From Devosia faecipullorum (lineage in GTDB: Bacteria; Pseudomonadota; Alphaproteobacteria; Rhizobiales; Devosiaceae), in assembly GCF_015158295.1 (NCBI RefSeq), contig NZ_JACDXV010000007.1, positions 62,001 to 126,000 on the forward strand: DNA of 64,000 nt. Direction: 5' to 3'. The position numbers and the translations under genes were made by a program. Of the stretch, positions 28,759 to 38,000 are shown piece after piece. The notes beneath the pieces are model-generated. The model saw only the letters and a list, made by a program, of their open reading frames with translations. It was not told the DNA's origin and made no database searches. The number at the start of each line of letters is the position of its first letter. Position 1 is the first letter of the stretch.

Positions 28759-29466
28759 TTAGCCCTGGATCAATCGCTTGACCGGCACCGGATAGACCCG
28801 ATCTCGCCCGAGCATGGCGACTTCCAGGGAGGGCCAATGGAAGAGACCGGCAAAGGGCGGGGACAGAATATTGATCGCCCCGGTTGAGGCGCCATAGGCA
28901 GGCAGGATCATCAGGCGATTATCGTGCACGAAGCAGGATTTTCGCGTGGAGCGGCCAGCCATGAGCACCCGGGCGGCAGGATGCAAATGCCCGGAAATCA
29001 AGCCGGTTTTGCCCTTGCGGGGTTCATGGGCAAAGCTGAGACCATCGAGCTCGAAATCAGCCAGGCAGGTGCCCCCGATGGCATGCACCAAAGGGTCGTG
29101 ATTTCCGGCAAGCCAGATGCAATTTATCGCCCCGATCATGGCGTCCAGCCGCATTCGATCGGCATTCGTTAACAGACTGCTAGCATCTGGACGATGGAAA
29201 CTGTCGCCCAGAGAAATCAGCGTTTTCGCGCCGGTGCGACGCAGGTCGGTTTCGAGCCGCGCGAGGGTCATGGCGGTGTCGTAAGGCGGCAGCATCTGCC
29301 CGCGACGGGCAAAGCTCGCCATCTTTTCGAAATGCAGATCGGCGACGAGCAGCGTCTGCCGCGCGCGCCAATAAAGCGCGCCGGTGGGCAGGGGTTCGAA
29401 ATTGTGACCGGCAAAGCGCAAGATCGGTGTCTCCGTGATCTCGGCTCTCTGAATGGAATAGTTCAA
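28759..29466 (-). CDS. pdeM: Ligase-associated DNA damage response endonuclease PdeM
   Basis: Calcineurin-like metallophosphoesterase of 235 residues predicted to act as a nuclease in a DNA-repair set with ligase D-type ligase and an Lhr-type helicase. Dimetal motifs are complete: LVADLHFEK (DxH), SLGDSFHR (GDxxH), LAGNHDP (GNHD) and ISGHLHP (GHxH). PdeM genes are usually beside the Lhr-type helicase gene; here the helicase lies about 2.4 kb upstream on the same strand, with two opposite-strand dehydrogenase genes in between. Confidence 0.9.
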   Translation of the reverse strand: MNYSIQRAEITETPILRFAGHNFEPLPTGALYWRARQTLLVADLHFEKMASFARRGQMLPPYDTAMTLARLETDLRRTGAKTLISLGDSFHRPDASSLLTNADRMRLDAMIGAINCIWLAGNHDPLVHAIGGTCLADFELDGLSFAHEPRKGKTGLISGHLHPAARVLMAGRSTRKSCFVHDNRLMILPAYGASTGAINILSPPFAGLFHWPSLEVAMLGRDRVYPVPVKRLIQG

Positions 29467-29646
29467 TCTCGCCCGTGCTCGTCTGGCTGGCTGTGAGCTT
29501 GGAGGCTTTTCTAGCAGATTCGCTTTTTGTTCTTAAGTGCCCATGCCGTCGCGGCCAAGACCGGCGCGGAGCGCGGATGATGATCGGGGCAACCGCTTTT
29601 AAACCTCACCCGTTTAAGCTTTTTGGAACACAGGCCCGAGGACGCG

Positions 29647-30093
29647 ATGATAACGAAATCTGAGAGAAGCGGCGTGACCCGCCGGCAAGTATTGGCCTGG
29701 AGCGGCGGCACGGCGCTGGCACTGGTGCTGGGCGGGCGGGTGAGCGCGGCAGACCCCGCCAGTCTCGAGGATTTCCTGGCGCTGTCCGCCCGGCTGGTCG
29801 GCAAGAAAAAAGGCGCACTCTCCACCCAATTTGGCGAAAGTTATTTCAGTGCGCTGCTCTCGCGCGGTCTTGGCGAAACCCTGAGGGGCCTGCGGGACGG
29901 CGATGCCGAACCCGGCCTGGAAACCAGCATGATCAGCAATTGGTACACCGGCGTCGCCGAGACCAAAGGGGGCGACGAGGTGGTCACCTATACCGAGGCG
30001 CTGATGTGGGAGGCGCTCGATTTCACCAAGCCCATGGGCTGGTGTGGCGGAGAAACCGGCTATTGGACCGATGCGCCGGAAGGGGAGGCATAG
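29647..30093 (+). CDS. Tat-exported small subunit of a GMC dehydrogenase (sorbitol/gluconate dehydrogenase type)
   Basis: Protein of 148 residues with a twin-arginine signal (TRRQVLAWSGG, around residues 10-20) and a hydrophobic region ending near AAD. The remainder resembles the small gamma subunit of membrane-bound FAD dehydrogenases that accompanies a GMC catalytic subunit. It is thought to carry the cofactor-bearing partner across the membrane on its Tat signal. The start at ATG 29647 is preferred to a TTG at 29623, which would bury the signal. The GMC gene follows after 3 bp. No cytochrome c subunit gene is adjacent. Confidence 0.78.
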   Translation: MITKSERSGVTRRQVLAWSGGTALALVLGGRVSAADPASLEDFLALSARLVGKKKGALSTQFGESYFSALLSRGLGETLRGLRDGDAEPGLETSMISNWYTGVAETKGGDEVVTYTEALMWEALDFTKPMGWCGGETGYWTDAPEGEA

Positions 30094-30096
30094 ATT

Positions 30097-31716
30097 ATGG
30101 CCGATATTGAAGCCGAAGTGATCATTGTCGGCTCCGGTGTTGCCGGAGCCCTGATTGCCGACCAATTGGCCAATGCCGGCGTGAGCGTGGCCATTCTCGA
30201 AACCGGCGACGCGGTCGACCGCGCCGAAGCGGTGGACACGTTCCACGCCGCGCTGATCAAGACGCCGGAATCGGCCTATCCGGTCGGGCCGGACGTTGAC
30301 CATCCGCTGAGCTGGAACCCGGATTATTACTATCGGCAGGTGGGTCCGGCAAAGTTCAAGAGCACCTATGTCAAAGTGGTGGGCGGCACGACCTGGCACT
30401 GGCTGGGCACCGCCATCCGCATGTCGCCCGAGGATTTCCGGCTCAAGAGCCGTTTCGGACGGGGCGAGGATTGGCCGCTGAGCTATGACGAGCTTGAGCC
30501 CTATTATGGCCGCGCCGAAATCGAACTGGGTGTGTCGGGCATTGCGGGCTCGCCGCCATCGGCGCCGCGTTCGACCGACTATCCCATGCCGCCCATTCCC
30601 CAGACCTTTCTCGACAAAAAATTCGCCGAGAAGCTGGCGGGCACGGCCTATGTGGTTTCGCCGACGCCACAGGCCCGCAATTCGGTCGACCACGACGACC
30701 GCCCCGCCTGTTGCGGCAGTTCGAGCTGCATCCCGGTCTGCCCGGTACAGGCCAAATATGATGCCAGCGTCCATGTCGAGCGGGCGGTGAGCAAGGGGGC
30801 GGCGCTCTACTCCGCCACCAATGCCACCCGCGTCGAGACCGGAGCGGATGGCAAAGTGTCCTTCATTGCCTTTACCCGCCGCGACGGCAGCACCGGTCGC
30901 GCTACCGGGAAACTCTATGTCATCGCCGCTCACGCGATTGAAACACCGCGCCTGTTGCTGGCCTCGGCCAATAGCCACGCGCCCAATGGCGTCGCCAATG
31001 GCTCCGATCAGGTCGGGCGCAATCTCATGGACCATCCCAGCCAGTTGAGCTGGGCGACAACACTCGACCCGGTCTGGCCCTATCGCGGCCCGCTTTCGAC
31101 CTCGGGGATCGAAAATCTCAGCGTCGGCGACTTCCGCGACGAGCGCGGCGCGTTCCGCATCGAGATCGGCAATGACGGCCATAGCTGGCCGACCGGCGCG
31201 CCGCTGAGCACGGCGCAGGCGCTGATCGCCGAAGGGCTTCGCGGCCCGGAGCTGGACCAGGCGCTCAAGCGGCAGGCGGCAAGACATGTGCGCATGGCGG
31301 CGCTGGTCGAACAGCTTCCCGATCCGGACAATCGCATTACGCTTCATCCCACCGAAAAGGACCGCTATGGCGTTCCCCTGCCCCAGATCCATTACAGCAT
31401 CGATGATTATGTGAAGGCGGGGCTGGCGGCGGCGGCCCAGGCGCATGACGACATTTTCACGGCACTCGGCACAGAAGAAGTGCACCATGCCGAGGAGTTC
31501 AACGGCTCGGGCCACATTATCGGCACCTGCCGGATGGGCGACGACCCCGCCAGTTCGGTGGTCAACGCGGAATTGCGCAGTCATGACCACGACAATCTCT
31601 TCATTGCCGGCTCGTCGGTGTTTCCGACCTCGGCGACGGCCAATCCGACCCTGACCATCGCGGCGCTGAGCCTGAGGGCGGCGGAGGGAATGTTGCGGCA
31701 ATTGCGAGGGGAATAG
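30097..31716 (+). CDS. GMC-family FAD-dependent oxidoreductase (catalytic subunit)
   Basis: Flavoprotein of 539 residues, likely the catalytic subunit of a periplasmic sugar or polyol dehydrogenase. The FAD-binding glycine motif is VGSGVAGALIADQL at residues 10-23. The C-terminus has HIIGTCRMGDDPASSVV and the catalytic-region SSVFPTSATANPTLTI, as in gluconate/sorbitol dehydrogenases. A cysteine cluster CCGSSSCIPVCPVQAKY near residue 205 matches the 3Fe-4S-ligating region of this subfamily. It has no signal of its own and would be exported with the Tat-bearing small subunit encoded 3 bp upstream. Confidence 0.85.
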   Translation: MADIEAEVIIVGSGVAGALIADQLANAGVSVAILETGDAVDRAEAVDTFHAALIKTPESAYPVGPDVDHPLSWNPDYYYRQVGPAKFKSTYVKVVGGTTWHWLGTAIRMSPEDFRLKSRFGRGEDWPLSYDELEPYYGRAEIELGVSGIAGSPPSAPRSTDYPMPPIPQTFLDKKFAEKLAGTAYVVSPTPQARNSVDHDDRPACCGSSSCIPVCPVQAKYDASVHVERAVSKGAALYSATNATRVETGADGKVSFIAFTRRDGSTGRATGKLYVIAAHAIETPRLLLASANSHAPNGVANGSDQVGRNLMDHPSQLSWATTLDPVWPYRGPLSTSGIENLSVGDFRDERGAFRIEIGNDGHSWPTGAPLSTAQALIAEGLRGPELDQALKRQAARHVRMAALVEQLPDPDNRITLHPTEKDRYGVPLPQIHYSIDDYVKAGLAAAAQAHDDIFTALGTEEVHHAEEFNGSGHIIGTCRMGDDPASSVVNAELRSHDHDNLFIAGSSVFPTSATANPTLTIAALSLRAAEGMLRQLRGE

Positions 31717-31812
31717 GAAAGACCTCCTCCTAGCCTCCCCTTCAAGAAAGGGGGAGGAACAGACCGGGGAGTTTGTCGGGATTGGCGGCTGAGGGATGGG
31801 GCGGGGAACTGG

Positions 31813-31835
31813 ATTGCCCGGACAAGCCGGGCAAT
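31813..31835. repeat. Palindromic repeat family A, single copy
   Basis: ATTGCCCGG / CCGGGCAAT with a 5-base loop, between convergent genes. Just before it, at about 31730-31760, is a second short imperfect inverted repeat of the CCTCCCCTT...AAGGGGGAGG type, which recurs near 43571-43593. Confidence 0.7.
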
Positions 31836-31885
31836 GACGATGGGGCGGAGAGGCGGCGGGGGTATGCCGGGGCAATGGCGGCCGG

Positions 31886-34375
31886 TCAGAAAACCTCGCC
31901 CATCGCCTCGCGCAGAAGTTCCTCGGCGGCTTCGGTCATGGCGGATTCGCGGCCTTCGCCGAAAATGGGCTCCTTGCCGATGTCGAGCATGACCGGGACG
32001 GCGAGCGGGGAGATACGCGGCAGGGGCTTGTGGACGATATGGGTGCGGATGCGGGCGAGCATGTGGCCCAGCCGCTCGATGTCGAGCAGGCCGCGCGCCG
32101 CGTCGTGGCGGGTGGCCTCGATGAGGATATGGTCGGGCTCGTGCTGATAGAGCACGTCATAGATGAGGTCCGAAGACATGGTGATCTGACGGCCGGTCTT
32201 TTCCTTGCCGGGGTGTCGGCGCTCGATCAGGCCGGCGATGATGGCGCAATTGCGGAAGGTGCGTTTCATCAGCGCCGATTCATCGAGCCAGGATTCGAGG
32301 TCGTCGCCGAGCATGTCCTCGTCGAACAAGTCGTCGAGTGAGAGCCGACCGGTGCGGATCAGGGCGGAAAGATCGCCCAGTCCCCAGACGGCGAGGGCAT
32401 ATTCGCTGGCGACGAAGCCAAGCGGGCGGGCGCGCAGGCGTTCGAGGCGGCGGGTGAGCAGCATGCCCAGCGTCTGGTGCGCCAGCCGCCCCTCGAAGGG
32501 ATAACAGACGAGAAAATTGTGGCTGCCCTGGGGGAAGGTTTCCACCAGGAGGCTGTCGCGGCGCGGCAGGACCGAGATGTCGCGTTGCAGGCGCAGCCAG
32601 TCGGCGACCTGATCGGGCAGTTTGTGCCAGTCCTCGGGACTATCCATGAGGCGGCGGACGCGCTCGGCCAGATAGGTCGAAAGCGGGAATTTGCCGCCCA
32701 TATAGGATGGGATTTTGGGGTTCCTGGCGACAGCGCGGGAGACGAAGGCCTCATTGTCCTTCATGCCCTCGAAGGCGACGATCTCGCCGCCAAAGATGAA
32801 AGTGTCGCCCAGGGAGAGGGTGGAAAAGAAATATTCCTCCATCTCGCCCAGGACGCGCCCGCCGGCGCCGATGGGGCCGGTGGTGCGGCCCTTTTTCTGC
32901 TCCTTGCTGCGCACGAGACGCACCCGGATCATGGGCTCCTCGACAATGGTACCGATATTGAGCCGGTATTGCTGGGCGACCTGGGGATTGGCGATGCGCC
33001 ATTTGCCGTCGGGCAATTGGCGGAGGCGGGCATAGCGTTCATAGGCCCGCAGCGCATAGCCGCCGGTGGCGACGAAATCGAGCACGCGGTCAAATTTTTC
33101 GCGGGCAAGGCCCCGATAGGGCCAGGCGCGGGTAATTTCGCCATAGAGGTCATCGGCCTGGAAGGGTTCGGCGCAGGCCATGCCCAGAATATGCTGGGCG
33201 AGGACGTCATAGCCGCCGGGCTGGGGGTCTTCGCTATCCTGATGGCCTTCGGATACTGCCTCGACGGCGGCTTCGCATTCGAGCACTTCGAAACGGTTGG
33301 AGGGTACGAGCAGGGCCTTTGACGGATCATCGAGCCGGTGATTGGCGCGACCGATGCGTTGCAGCATGCGCGAGCTTCCCTTGGGCGCGCCGACCTGCAC
33401 GACCAGATCGACATCGCCCCAATCGATGCCCAGATCGAGCGTCGAGGTGCAGACCACGGCCTTGAGCTGGCCAGAAGCCATGGCGGCCTCGACCTTGCGG
33501 CGCTGCTCGACCGAGAGCGAGCCATGGTGCAGCGCGATGGGCAGCATATCCTCGTTGATATCCCAGAGGCCCTGGAACAGCATTTCGGCCTGGCTGCGGG
33601 TATTGACGAAGAGCAGCGTGGTCTTGTGCTGCTGGATGATGTTGTAGAGTTCCCGATGGGCATAGCGCCCCGAATGACCCGCCCAGGGCAGGCGCTCCTC
33701 GGTTTGCAGAATGGTCAGTTCGGGCGGGGCGCCGCCGGACATGCGAAGGAGTTCGGTTGGCCGGTCCGGCAGGGGTGTGGCGATCCAGTCGCGCAGCAGG
33801 TCCGGGCGGGCCACGGTTGCCGAGAGCGCGGTGATCCGCAGCTCGGGGGCCAGGTTCGCAAGGCGCGCCAGGCCAAGGGCGAGAAGCTCGCCGCGTTTAT
33901 TGGTGACCAGGGCGTGCAATTCATCGAGCACCACGCGGCGAAGCGAAGCGAACATCAATTCGGCCTGGGGATGGGAGATGAGCAGCGCCAATTGCTCGGG
34001 CGTGGTCAGCAGGATCTGCGGCGGCCTTGTGCGCTGGCGGGCGCGCTTGGCGGCGGAGGTGTCGCCGCTGCGGGCCTCGACGCGGATGGGCAGCCCCATC
34101 TCGGCGATCGGGGTGGAGAGATTGCGCTGCACGTCCACCGCCAGCGCCTTGAGCGGGGAAATATAAAGGGTGTGGAGGCCATCAAAGCCCCCATCGGCCA
34201 GATCGACGAGGCTGGGCAGGAAGCCGGCCAGGGTCTTGCCCGCGCCGGTGGGGGCGATGAGCAATTGCGACGCGCCGGAGCGATGGGAGGCAAGCACTTC
34301 GAGCTGATGCTGGCGCGGCGACCAATCGCGGCTGGCGAACCAATCGGCGATGACGGGCGGGAGCGCAATGTTCAT
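31886..34375 (-). CDS. Ligase-associated DNA damage response DEXH helicase (Lhr type)
   Basis: ATP-dependent 3'-5' helicase of 829 residues, core-Lhr type. Walker A is APTGAGKTLAG near residue 42, the DEXH box is VVLDELHAL near residue 147, and motif VI is QRIGRANHR near residue 343. The C-terminal Lhr-specific domains follow; length is as expected for the shorter ligase-associated form rather than the 1500-residue Lhr. Its usual partner pdeM lies downstream on the same strand. The partner ligase gene is not in this window. Confidence 0.92.
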   Translation of the reverse strand: MNIALPPVIADWFASRDWSPRQHQLEVLASHRSGASQLLIAPTGAGKTLAGFLPSLVDLADGGFDGLHTLYISPLKALAVDVQRNLSTPIAEMGLPIRVEARSGDTSAAKRARQRTRPPQILLTTPEQLALLISHPQAELMFASLRRVVLDELHALVTNKRGELLALGLARLANLAPELRITALSATVARPDLLRDWIATPLPDRPTELLRMSGGAPPELTILQTEERLPWAGHSGRYAHRELYNIIQQHKTTLLFVNTRSQAEMLFQGLWDINEDMLPIALHHGSLSVEQRRKVEAAMASGQLKAVVCTSTLDLGIDWGDVDLVVQVGAPKGSSRMLQRIGRANHRLDDPSKALLVPSNRFEVLECEAAVEAVSEGHQDSEDPQPGGYDVLAQHILGMACAEPFQADDLYGEITRAWPYRGLAREKFDRVLDFVATGGYALRAYERYARLRQLPDGKWRIANPQVAQQYRLNIGTIVEEPMIRVRLVRSKEQKKGRTTGPIGAGGRVLGEMEEYFFSTLSLGDTFIFGGEIVAFEGMKDNEAFVSRAVARNPKIPSYMGGKFPLSTYLAERVRRLMDSPEDWHKLPDQVADWLRLQRDISVLPRRDSLLVETFPQGSHNFLVCYPFEGRLAHQTLGMLLTRRLERLRARPLGFVASEYALAVWGLGDLSALIRTGRLSLDDLFDEDMLGDDLESWLDESALMKRTFRNCAIIAGLIERRHPGKEKTGRQITMSSDLIYDVLYQHEPDHILIEATRHDAARGLLDIERLGHMLARIRTHIVHKPLPRISPLAVPVMLDIGKEPIFGEGRESAMTEAAEELLREAMGEVF

Positions 34376-34520
34376 GGTCAGGCCAGGGCCAACCCGGCCC
34401 TTCCCTCAACGGGAGGAGGCAGGCGCGGCGATGGTGACGAAAAGTTTGACAATGAGCACCTGATACAAATCATCGCGCAGCCTATATGATGGCCGTGACC
34501 CTGCCAAACGGAGCCGCGAC

Positions 34521-34808
34521 ATGAGCGAAGACACTCGACCTCAAACCCGATCCTGGCTCGAAATTGTGCTGGGCGGGCGGCCGGCTTCGGTGATCATCAA
34601 GCTGCTACTGATTTCGTTATTGGTCGGCTTCGTCATGTCGGCCTTCGGCTTCAACGCCGCCGACCTGGTGCAGGGCGCAGTGAATTTGCTGCGTGATGCC
34701 CTGCGCGACAGCGCTGGTCTTGTCCGGCGATTGGGCGTCTATGTGCTGACCGGCGCGGCCATCGTGGTGCCGGTCTGGCTGTTGCTGCGGCTGACCCGGG
34801 GACGCTAA
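34521..34808 (+). CDS. Small membrane protein (DUF6460-like)
   Basis: Protein of 95 residues with two hydrophobic segments: about 24-42 (VIIKLLLISLLVGFVMSAF) and about 73-90 (VYVLTGAAIVVPVWLLLRL), separated by an amphipathic stretch. I associate it from memory with DUF6460. The gene is divergent from the helicase gene and 3 bp upstream of the kinase gene. Function unknown. Confidence 0.7.
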   Translation: MSEDTRPQTRSWLEIVLGGRPASVIIKLLLISLLVGFVMSAFGFNAADLVQGAVNLLRDALRDSAGLVRRLGVYVLTGAAIVVPVWLLLRLTRGR

Positions 34809-34811
34809 AAA

Positions 34812-35483
34812 ATGGTCGAGACGATCAAACTGACGCCGCAGGCGGCGCTGGCGCGGCTGGTGCCGCATATCGTGGCGCTGGAGCAAGCGGCGACGGGCCA
34901 GCGCATCGCCATTGGCCTCGCGGGTGGGCCTGGCACCGGCAAGTCGACGCTGGCGGCGGAACTGGTGACCATGCTCAACGCAATCCGGCCCGGCAGCGCC
35001 GCGCTGGTGCCGATGGACGGCTTCCACATGAAGCATGCCAAGATCGAGGCCATGGGGCAGACCGATTACAAGGGCGCGCCGCACACATTCGAAGGCGCGG
35101 CTTTCGTCAGCTTCCTCCACCATCTCAAGCATGCCGAAGCCGTGGTCAGCGGGCCGGGCTATAGCCGCAAGATCGAGGACACCATCGATGACGCCTTCAG
35201 CGTCGCGCCCGAAGTGAAGGTACTGGTGGTCGAGGGCAATTACCTTTTGCTGACCGAAGGGCCCTGGGCCGGGGTCAAACCCATGCTGGATTATGCAGTT
35301 TTCGTGCACGTGCCGCGCGCAATCGTGCAGGCGCGGCTGCTGAAGCGGCATGGCGAGGAGGGCCTGTTTTCCGAGGAGCGGAACCGGGCGCATATCGAGC
35401 GCAACGATTTGCCCAATTACGACCTGGTGGCAGCGTCCAGCGGGCGGGCCGATATCGTATTCGACATGGATGTGGCCGAGTAG
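34812..35483 (+). CDS. Nucleoside/sugar kinase of the uridine kinase/pantothenate kinase fold
   Basis: P-loop kinase of 223 residues. Walker A is GGPGTGKST at residues 38-46; MDGFHMKHAKIE supplies the acidic and substrate-region motif typical of the phosphoribulokinase/uridine kinase/PanK group; VVEGNYLLL is the following strand. Proteins of this kind in Rhizobiales include FrcK of the fructose transport operon, but no fructose transporter is next to it here. The substrate is therefore open (fructose, another sugar, nucleoside or pantothenate-like compound). Confidence 0.8.
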   Translation: MVETIKLTPQAALARLVPHIVALEQAATGQRIAIGLAGGPGTGKSTLAAELVTMLNAIRPGSAALVPMDGFHMKHAKIEAMGQTDYKGAPHTFEGAAFVSFLHHLKHAEAVVSGPGYSRKIEDTIDDAFSVAPEVKVLVVEGNYLLLTEGPWAGVKPMLDYAVFVHVPRAIVQARLLKRHGEEGLFSEERNRAHIERNDLPNYDLVAASSGRADIVFDMDVAE

Positions 35484-35546
35484 CGCATAGAGGTGACGCC
35501 GGGCGGGGGCGACGATAAGGTCGCGCAATCTTCGACTCGGATCACC

Positions 35547-36890
35547 ATGAACAGCCGTCCCCAGCATCCCTTCACTGTCCGCTCGGCGGATGTCTGGGCC
35601 ATCGCCCTGCCCGCGTCCATCGCCTTCATCACCGAGCCTTTAGTGGGGCTGGTGGACATTGCCGTGATCGGCCGGCTGGGCGATGCGGCGCTGTTGGGCG
35701 GACTGGTCTTGGGGGCGCTGGTCTTCGACATCCTGTTTTCGCTGGCCTATTTCCTGCGCATCGGCACGGCGGGGCTGGTGGCGCAGGCCGTGGGCGCCAA
35801 GGACCGGCATGAGGGGCTTCTTCATGTGAGCCGGGCCTTGGTGCTGGGCCTCGGGATCGGCGTCACCATGGCGCTTCTGGCCATGCCCATCCTGGCGCTC
35901 TCGGTCTGGGCGCTGGCTCCGGGGCCGGGCGTCGGGGAGGCATTGGCCGATTATGTCCATTGGCGCATCTGGTCGGCGCCGTTCTCGCTGATCAATTATG
36001 CGCTTTTGGGCTGGTTCTATGGGCGGGCGGCGGCCAAGACCGGCATGGCGCTGCAATTGCTGCTACATCTGATCGACATCACGCTCTCGATCTATTTCGT
36101 GCATGGGCTGGGCTGGGGCGTTCCCGGCGCCGCCTTTGCCACGGTGGTCGGGCAGGCCGTGGCGGCGATGGCGGGCCTTGTCATCCTCGTGCGCCATTAT
36201 GGCGGGATAAGCGCGCTATTGGCGCGCATTGCGCCCGGCGACATGCTGGGCGGTCCGGCGATCCGGCGCATGTTCGGGCTCAGCCGCGATCTGATGATCC
36301 GCTCCATGGCGCTGATGGGGGCCTATGCCTGGTTCGCGGCGCAGGGCTCGCGCATGGGCGAAGTGCCGCTGGCGGCCAATGCCGTGCTGCTCAATCTCCT
36401 GATGATGGTGGGCTATTTTCTCGATGGCATCGCGCAGGCGGCCGAACAGCTGACCGGAAAATCGGTGGGCGCGAATTGGCGACCAGCCTTCGATCGGGCC
36501 TATGGGCTCTCGATGCTGTGGGGGTTGGCGATCGCACTGGGCCTGGGCGCACTCTGGTATCTCGCCGGGCCCTCTGTCATCGGCTTCATGACCACCAATG
36601 AGGAGGTGCGCGCCTATGCGCTCACCTATCTGCCCATCGCGGCGCTCTGTGCGCTGACCTTCATGCCCGCCTTCGTCTATGACGGCATCCTTATCGGCAC
36701 GACGCAGAATGTGGTGATGCGCAATGGCATGATCGCCTCGCTGGCCGTGTTCCTCGCCGCCGCGCTGATGCTGCAACCGCTCTGGGGCAATTGGGGCCTG
36801 TGGGCGGCGCTGCATTGCTGGTTCATCGCACGCGGACTGATCTATTTCCGGGCGCTGGAACGGCGCAAGGCCAGCCTGTTCAGCCTATAG
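35547..36890 (+). CDS. MATE-family efflux transporter
   Basis: Multidrug and toxic compound extrusion transporter of 447 residues with about twelve membrane helices, of the DinF-like subgroup (EPLVGLVDIAVIGRLGDAALLGGLVLG near the N-terminus). It would export cationic or aromatic compounds using an ion gradient. ATG 35547 is chosen; an upstream extension to 35493 is hydrophilic and lacks a family match. The stop codon overlaps the end of the convergent pyrD gene by 6 bp. Confidence 0.9.
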   Translation: MNSRPQHPFTVRSADVWAIALPASIAFITEPLVGLVDIAVIGRLGDAALLGGLVLGALVFDILFSLAYFLRIGTAGLVAQAVGAKDRHEGLLHVSRALVLGLGIGVTMALLAMPILALSVWALAPGPGVGEALADYVHWRIWSAPFSLINYALLGWFYGRAAAKTGMALQLLLHLIDITLSIYFVHGLGWGVPGAAFATVVGQAVAAMAGLVILVRHYGGISALLARIAPGDMLGGPAIRRMFGLSRDLMIRSMALMGAYAWFAAQGSRMGEVPLAANAVLLNLLMMVGYFLDGIAQAAEQLTGKSVGANWRPAFDRAYGLSMLWGLAIALGLGALWYLAGPSVIGFMTTNEEVRAYALTYLPIAALCALTFMPAFVYDGILIGTTQNVVMRNGMIASLAVFLAAALMLQPLWGNWGLWAALHCWFIARGLIYFRALERRKASLFSL

Positions 36891-38000
36891 GCCCTGCCCC
36901 TCCCTGCCCGAGGCCCAATCGGCGTTGCGGGTGCCGACCAGTTGGGAAATATTGGTCTTGCCCGCCGCCCTGACGCCGGCGAGCAGGCCGCGCTTGATGC
37001 GCTCGAGCAGATCGAACCCGCCGAAGACGAGGGCGGAATAAAGCTGGATGGCATTGGCACCGGCCTCGATCTTGGCCAGCGCCGTCTCGGGCGAATGAAT
37101 GCCTCCCACCCCAACCAGCGGCAGCGCGCCGACCCGCTGGCGCATCTGGGCGAGGCGCCGGGTGGACAAGTCGAAGAGCGGCTTGCCGGACAAGCCACCG
37201 GCTTCGGACGCATTCTCCAGGCCGAGCACGCTATCGCGGGAAAGCGTGGTGTTGGAAACGATCAGCCCGTCGAGATCGGTCGCGGCAATGACGCGGGCAA
37301 TGGCGTCCATGCCCGCCTCATCGAGATCGGGCGCGATCTTGAGCAGGACCGGCACACGGGTCTTCGCCTTGCCGCGGGCATTGAGCACTTCGCCGAGCAG
37401 GCGGCGCAAAGCCTCATCGGCCTGCAGATTGCGCAGGCCGGGCGTATTGGGCGAGGAAATGTTGACGGTGAGATAATCGGCCAGGTCGGCGAAGCGGACC
37501 ATGCCCTTGACATAGTCGGCGACGAAATCCTCGCTGTCCTTATTGGCCCCGATATTGACGCCGAGCGCTGCCGGCACCCGCAGGCCCTTGAGCCGCTCGA
37601 ACACCGCCTCGTGCCCCTCATTGTTGAAGCCCATGCGGTTGATGACGCCTTCGGCTTCGGCAATGCGGAACAGGCGCGGCTTGTCATTGCCCTGCTGCGG
37701 GCGCGGCGTCACCGTGCCGATCTCGACCATGCCAAAGCCCAGAAGCGCCAGCGGGCGCGGCACTTCGGCATTCTTGTCGAAGCCAGCGGCCATGCCGACG
37801 GGATTGACGAGATCCAGGCCGCACAGCGTTGTCGCCAATTCGGGCGGATCCTTGTGCTCCTGCTGGGGCGCGAGGCCGAGGCGCAAAGCGGTGATGGTGG
37901 CGCCATGGGCGGTTTCGGGGTCCATGCGCAGAAGCGTGTCGCGCGTGAGATTGGCCAGGCCCGCATGGCGCAGCAGCGGAGAAAAGGCGGAAAAGATCAT
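36885..38000 (-). CDS. pyrD: Dihydroorotate dehydrogenase (quinone), class 2
   Basis: Membrane-associated flavoenzyme oxidising dihydroorotate to orotate with quinone, the fourth step of pyrimidine synthesis. The 371-residue protein has the class 2 N-terminal helix region, GMAAGFDKNAEVPRPLALLGFGMVEIGTVTPRPQQGN, the catalytic-Ser segment NISSPNTPGLRNLQ, and GVGGIHSPETALAKIEAGANAIQLYSALVF. The start at 38000 overlaps the stop of the DUF952 gene by 4 bp. An extension to 38060 is rejected because it would overlap that gene heavily. Confidence 0.95.
   Translation of the reverse strand: MIFSAFSPLLRHAGLANLTRDTLLRMDPETAHGATITALRLGLAPQQEHKDPPELATTLCGLDLVNPVGMAAGFDKNAEVPRPLALLGFGMVEIGTVTPRPQQGNDKPRLFRIAEAEGVINRMGFNNEGHEAVFERLKGLRVPAALGVNIGANKDSEDFVADYVKGMVRFADLADYLTVNISSPNTPGLRNLQADEALRRLLGEVLNARGKAKTRVPVLLKIAPDLDEAGMDAIARVIAATDLDGLIVSNTTLSRDSVLGLENASEAGGLSGKPLFDLSTRRLAQMRQRVGALPLVGVGGIHSPETALAKIEAGANAIQLYSALVFGGFDLLERIKRGLLAGVRAAGKTNISQLVGTRNADWASGREGQGL

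Noticed and set aside
29614-31875. 753-residue minus-strand frame opposite the GMC dehydrogenase genes
   Set aside because: Antisense of two well-supported genes, no recognisable family.
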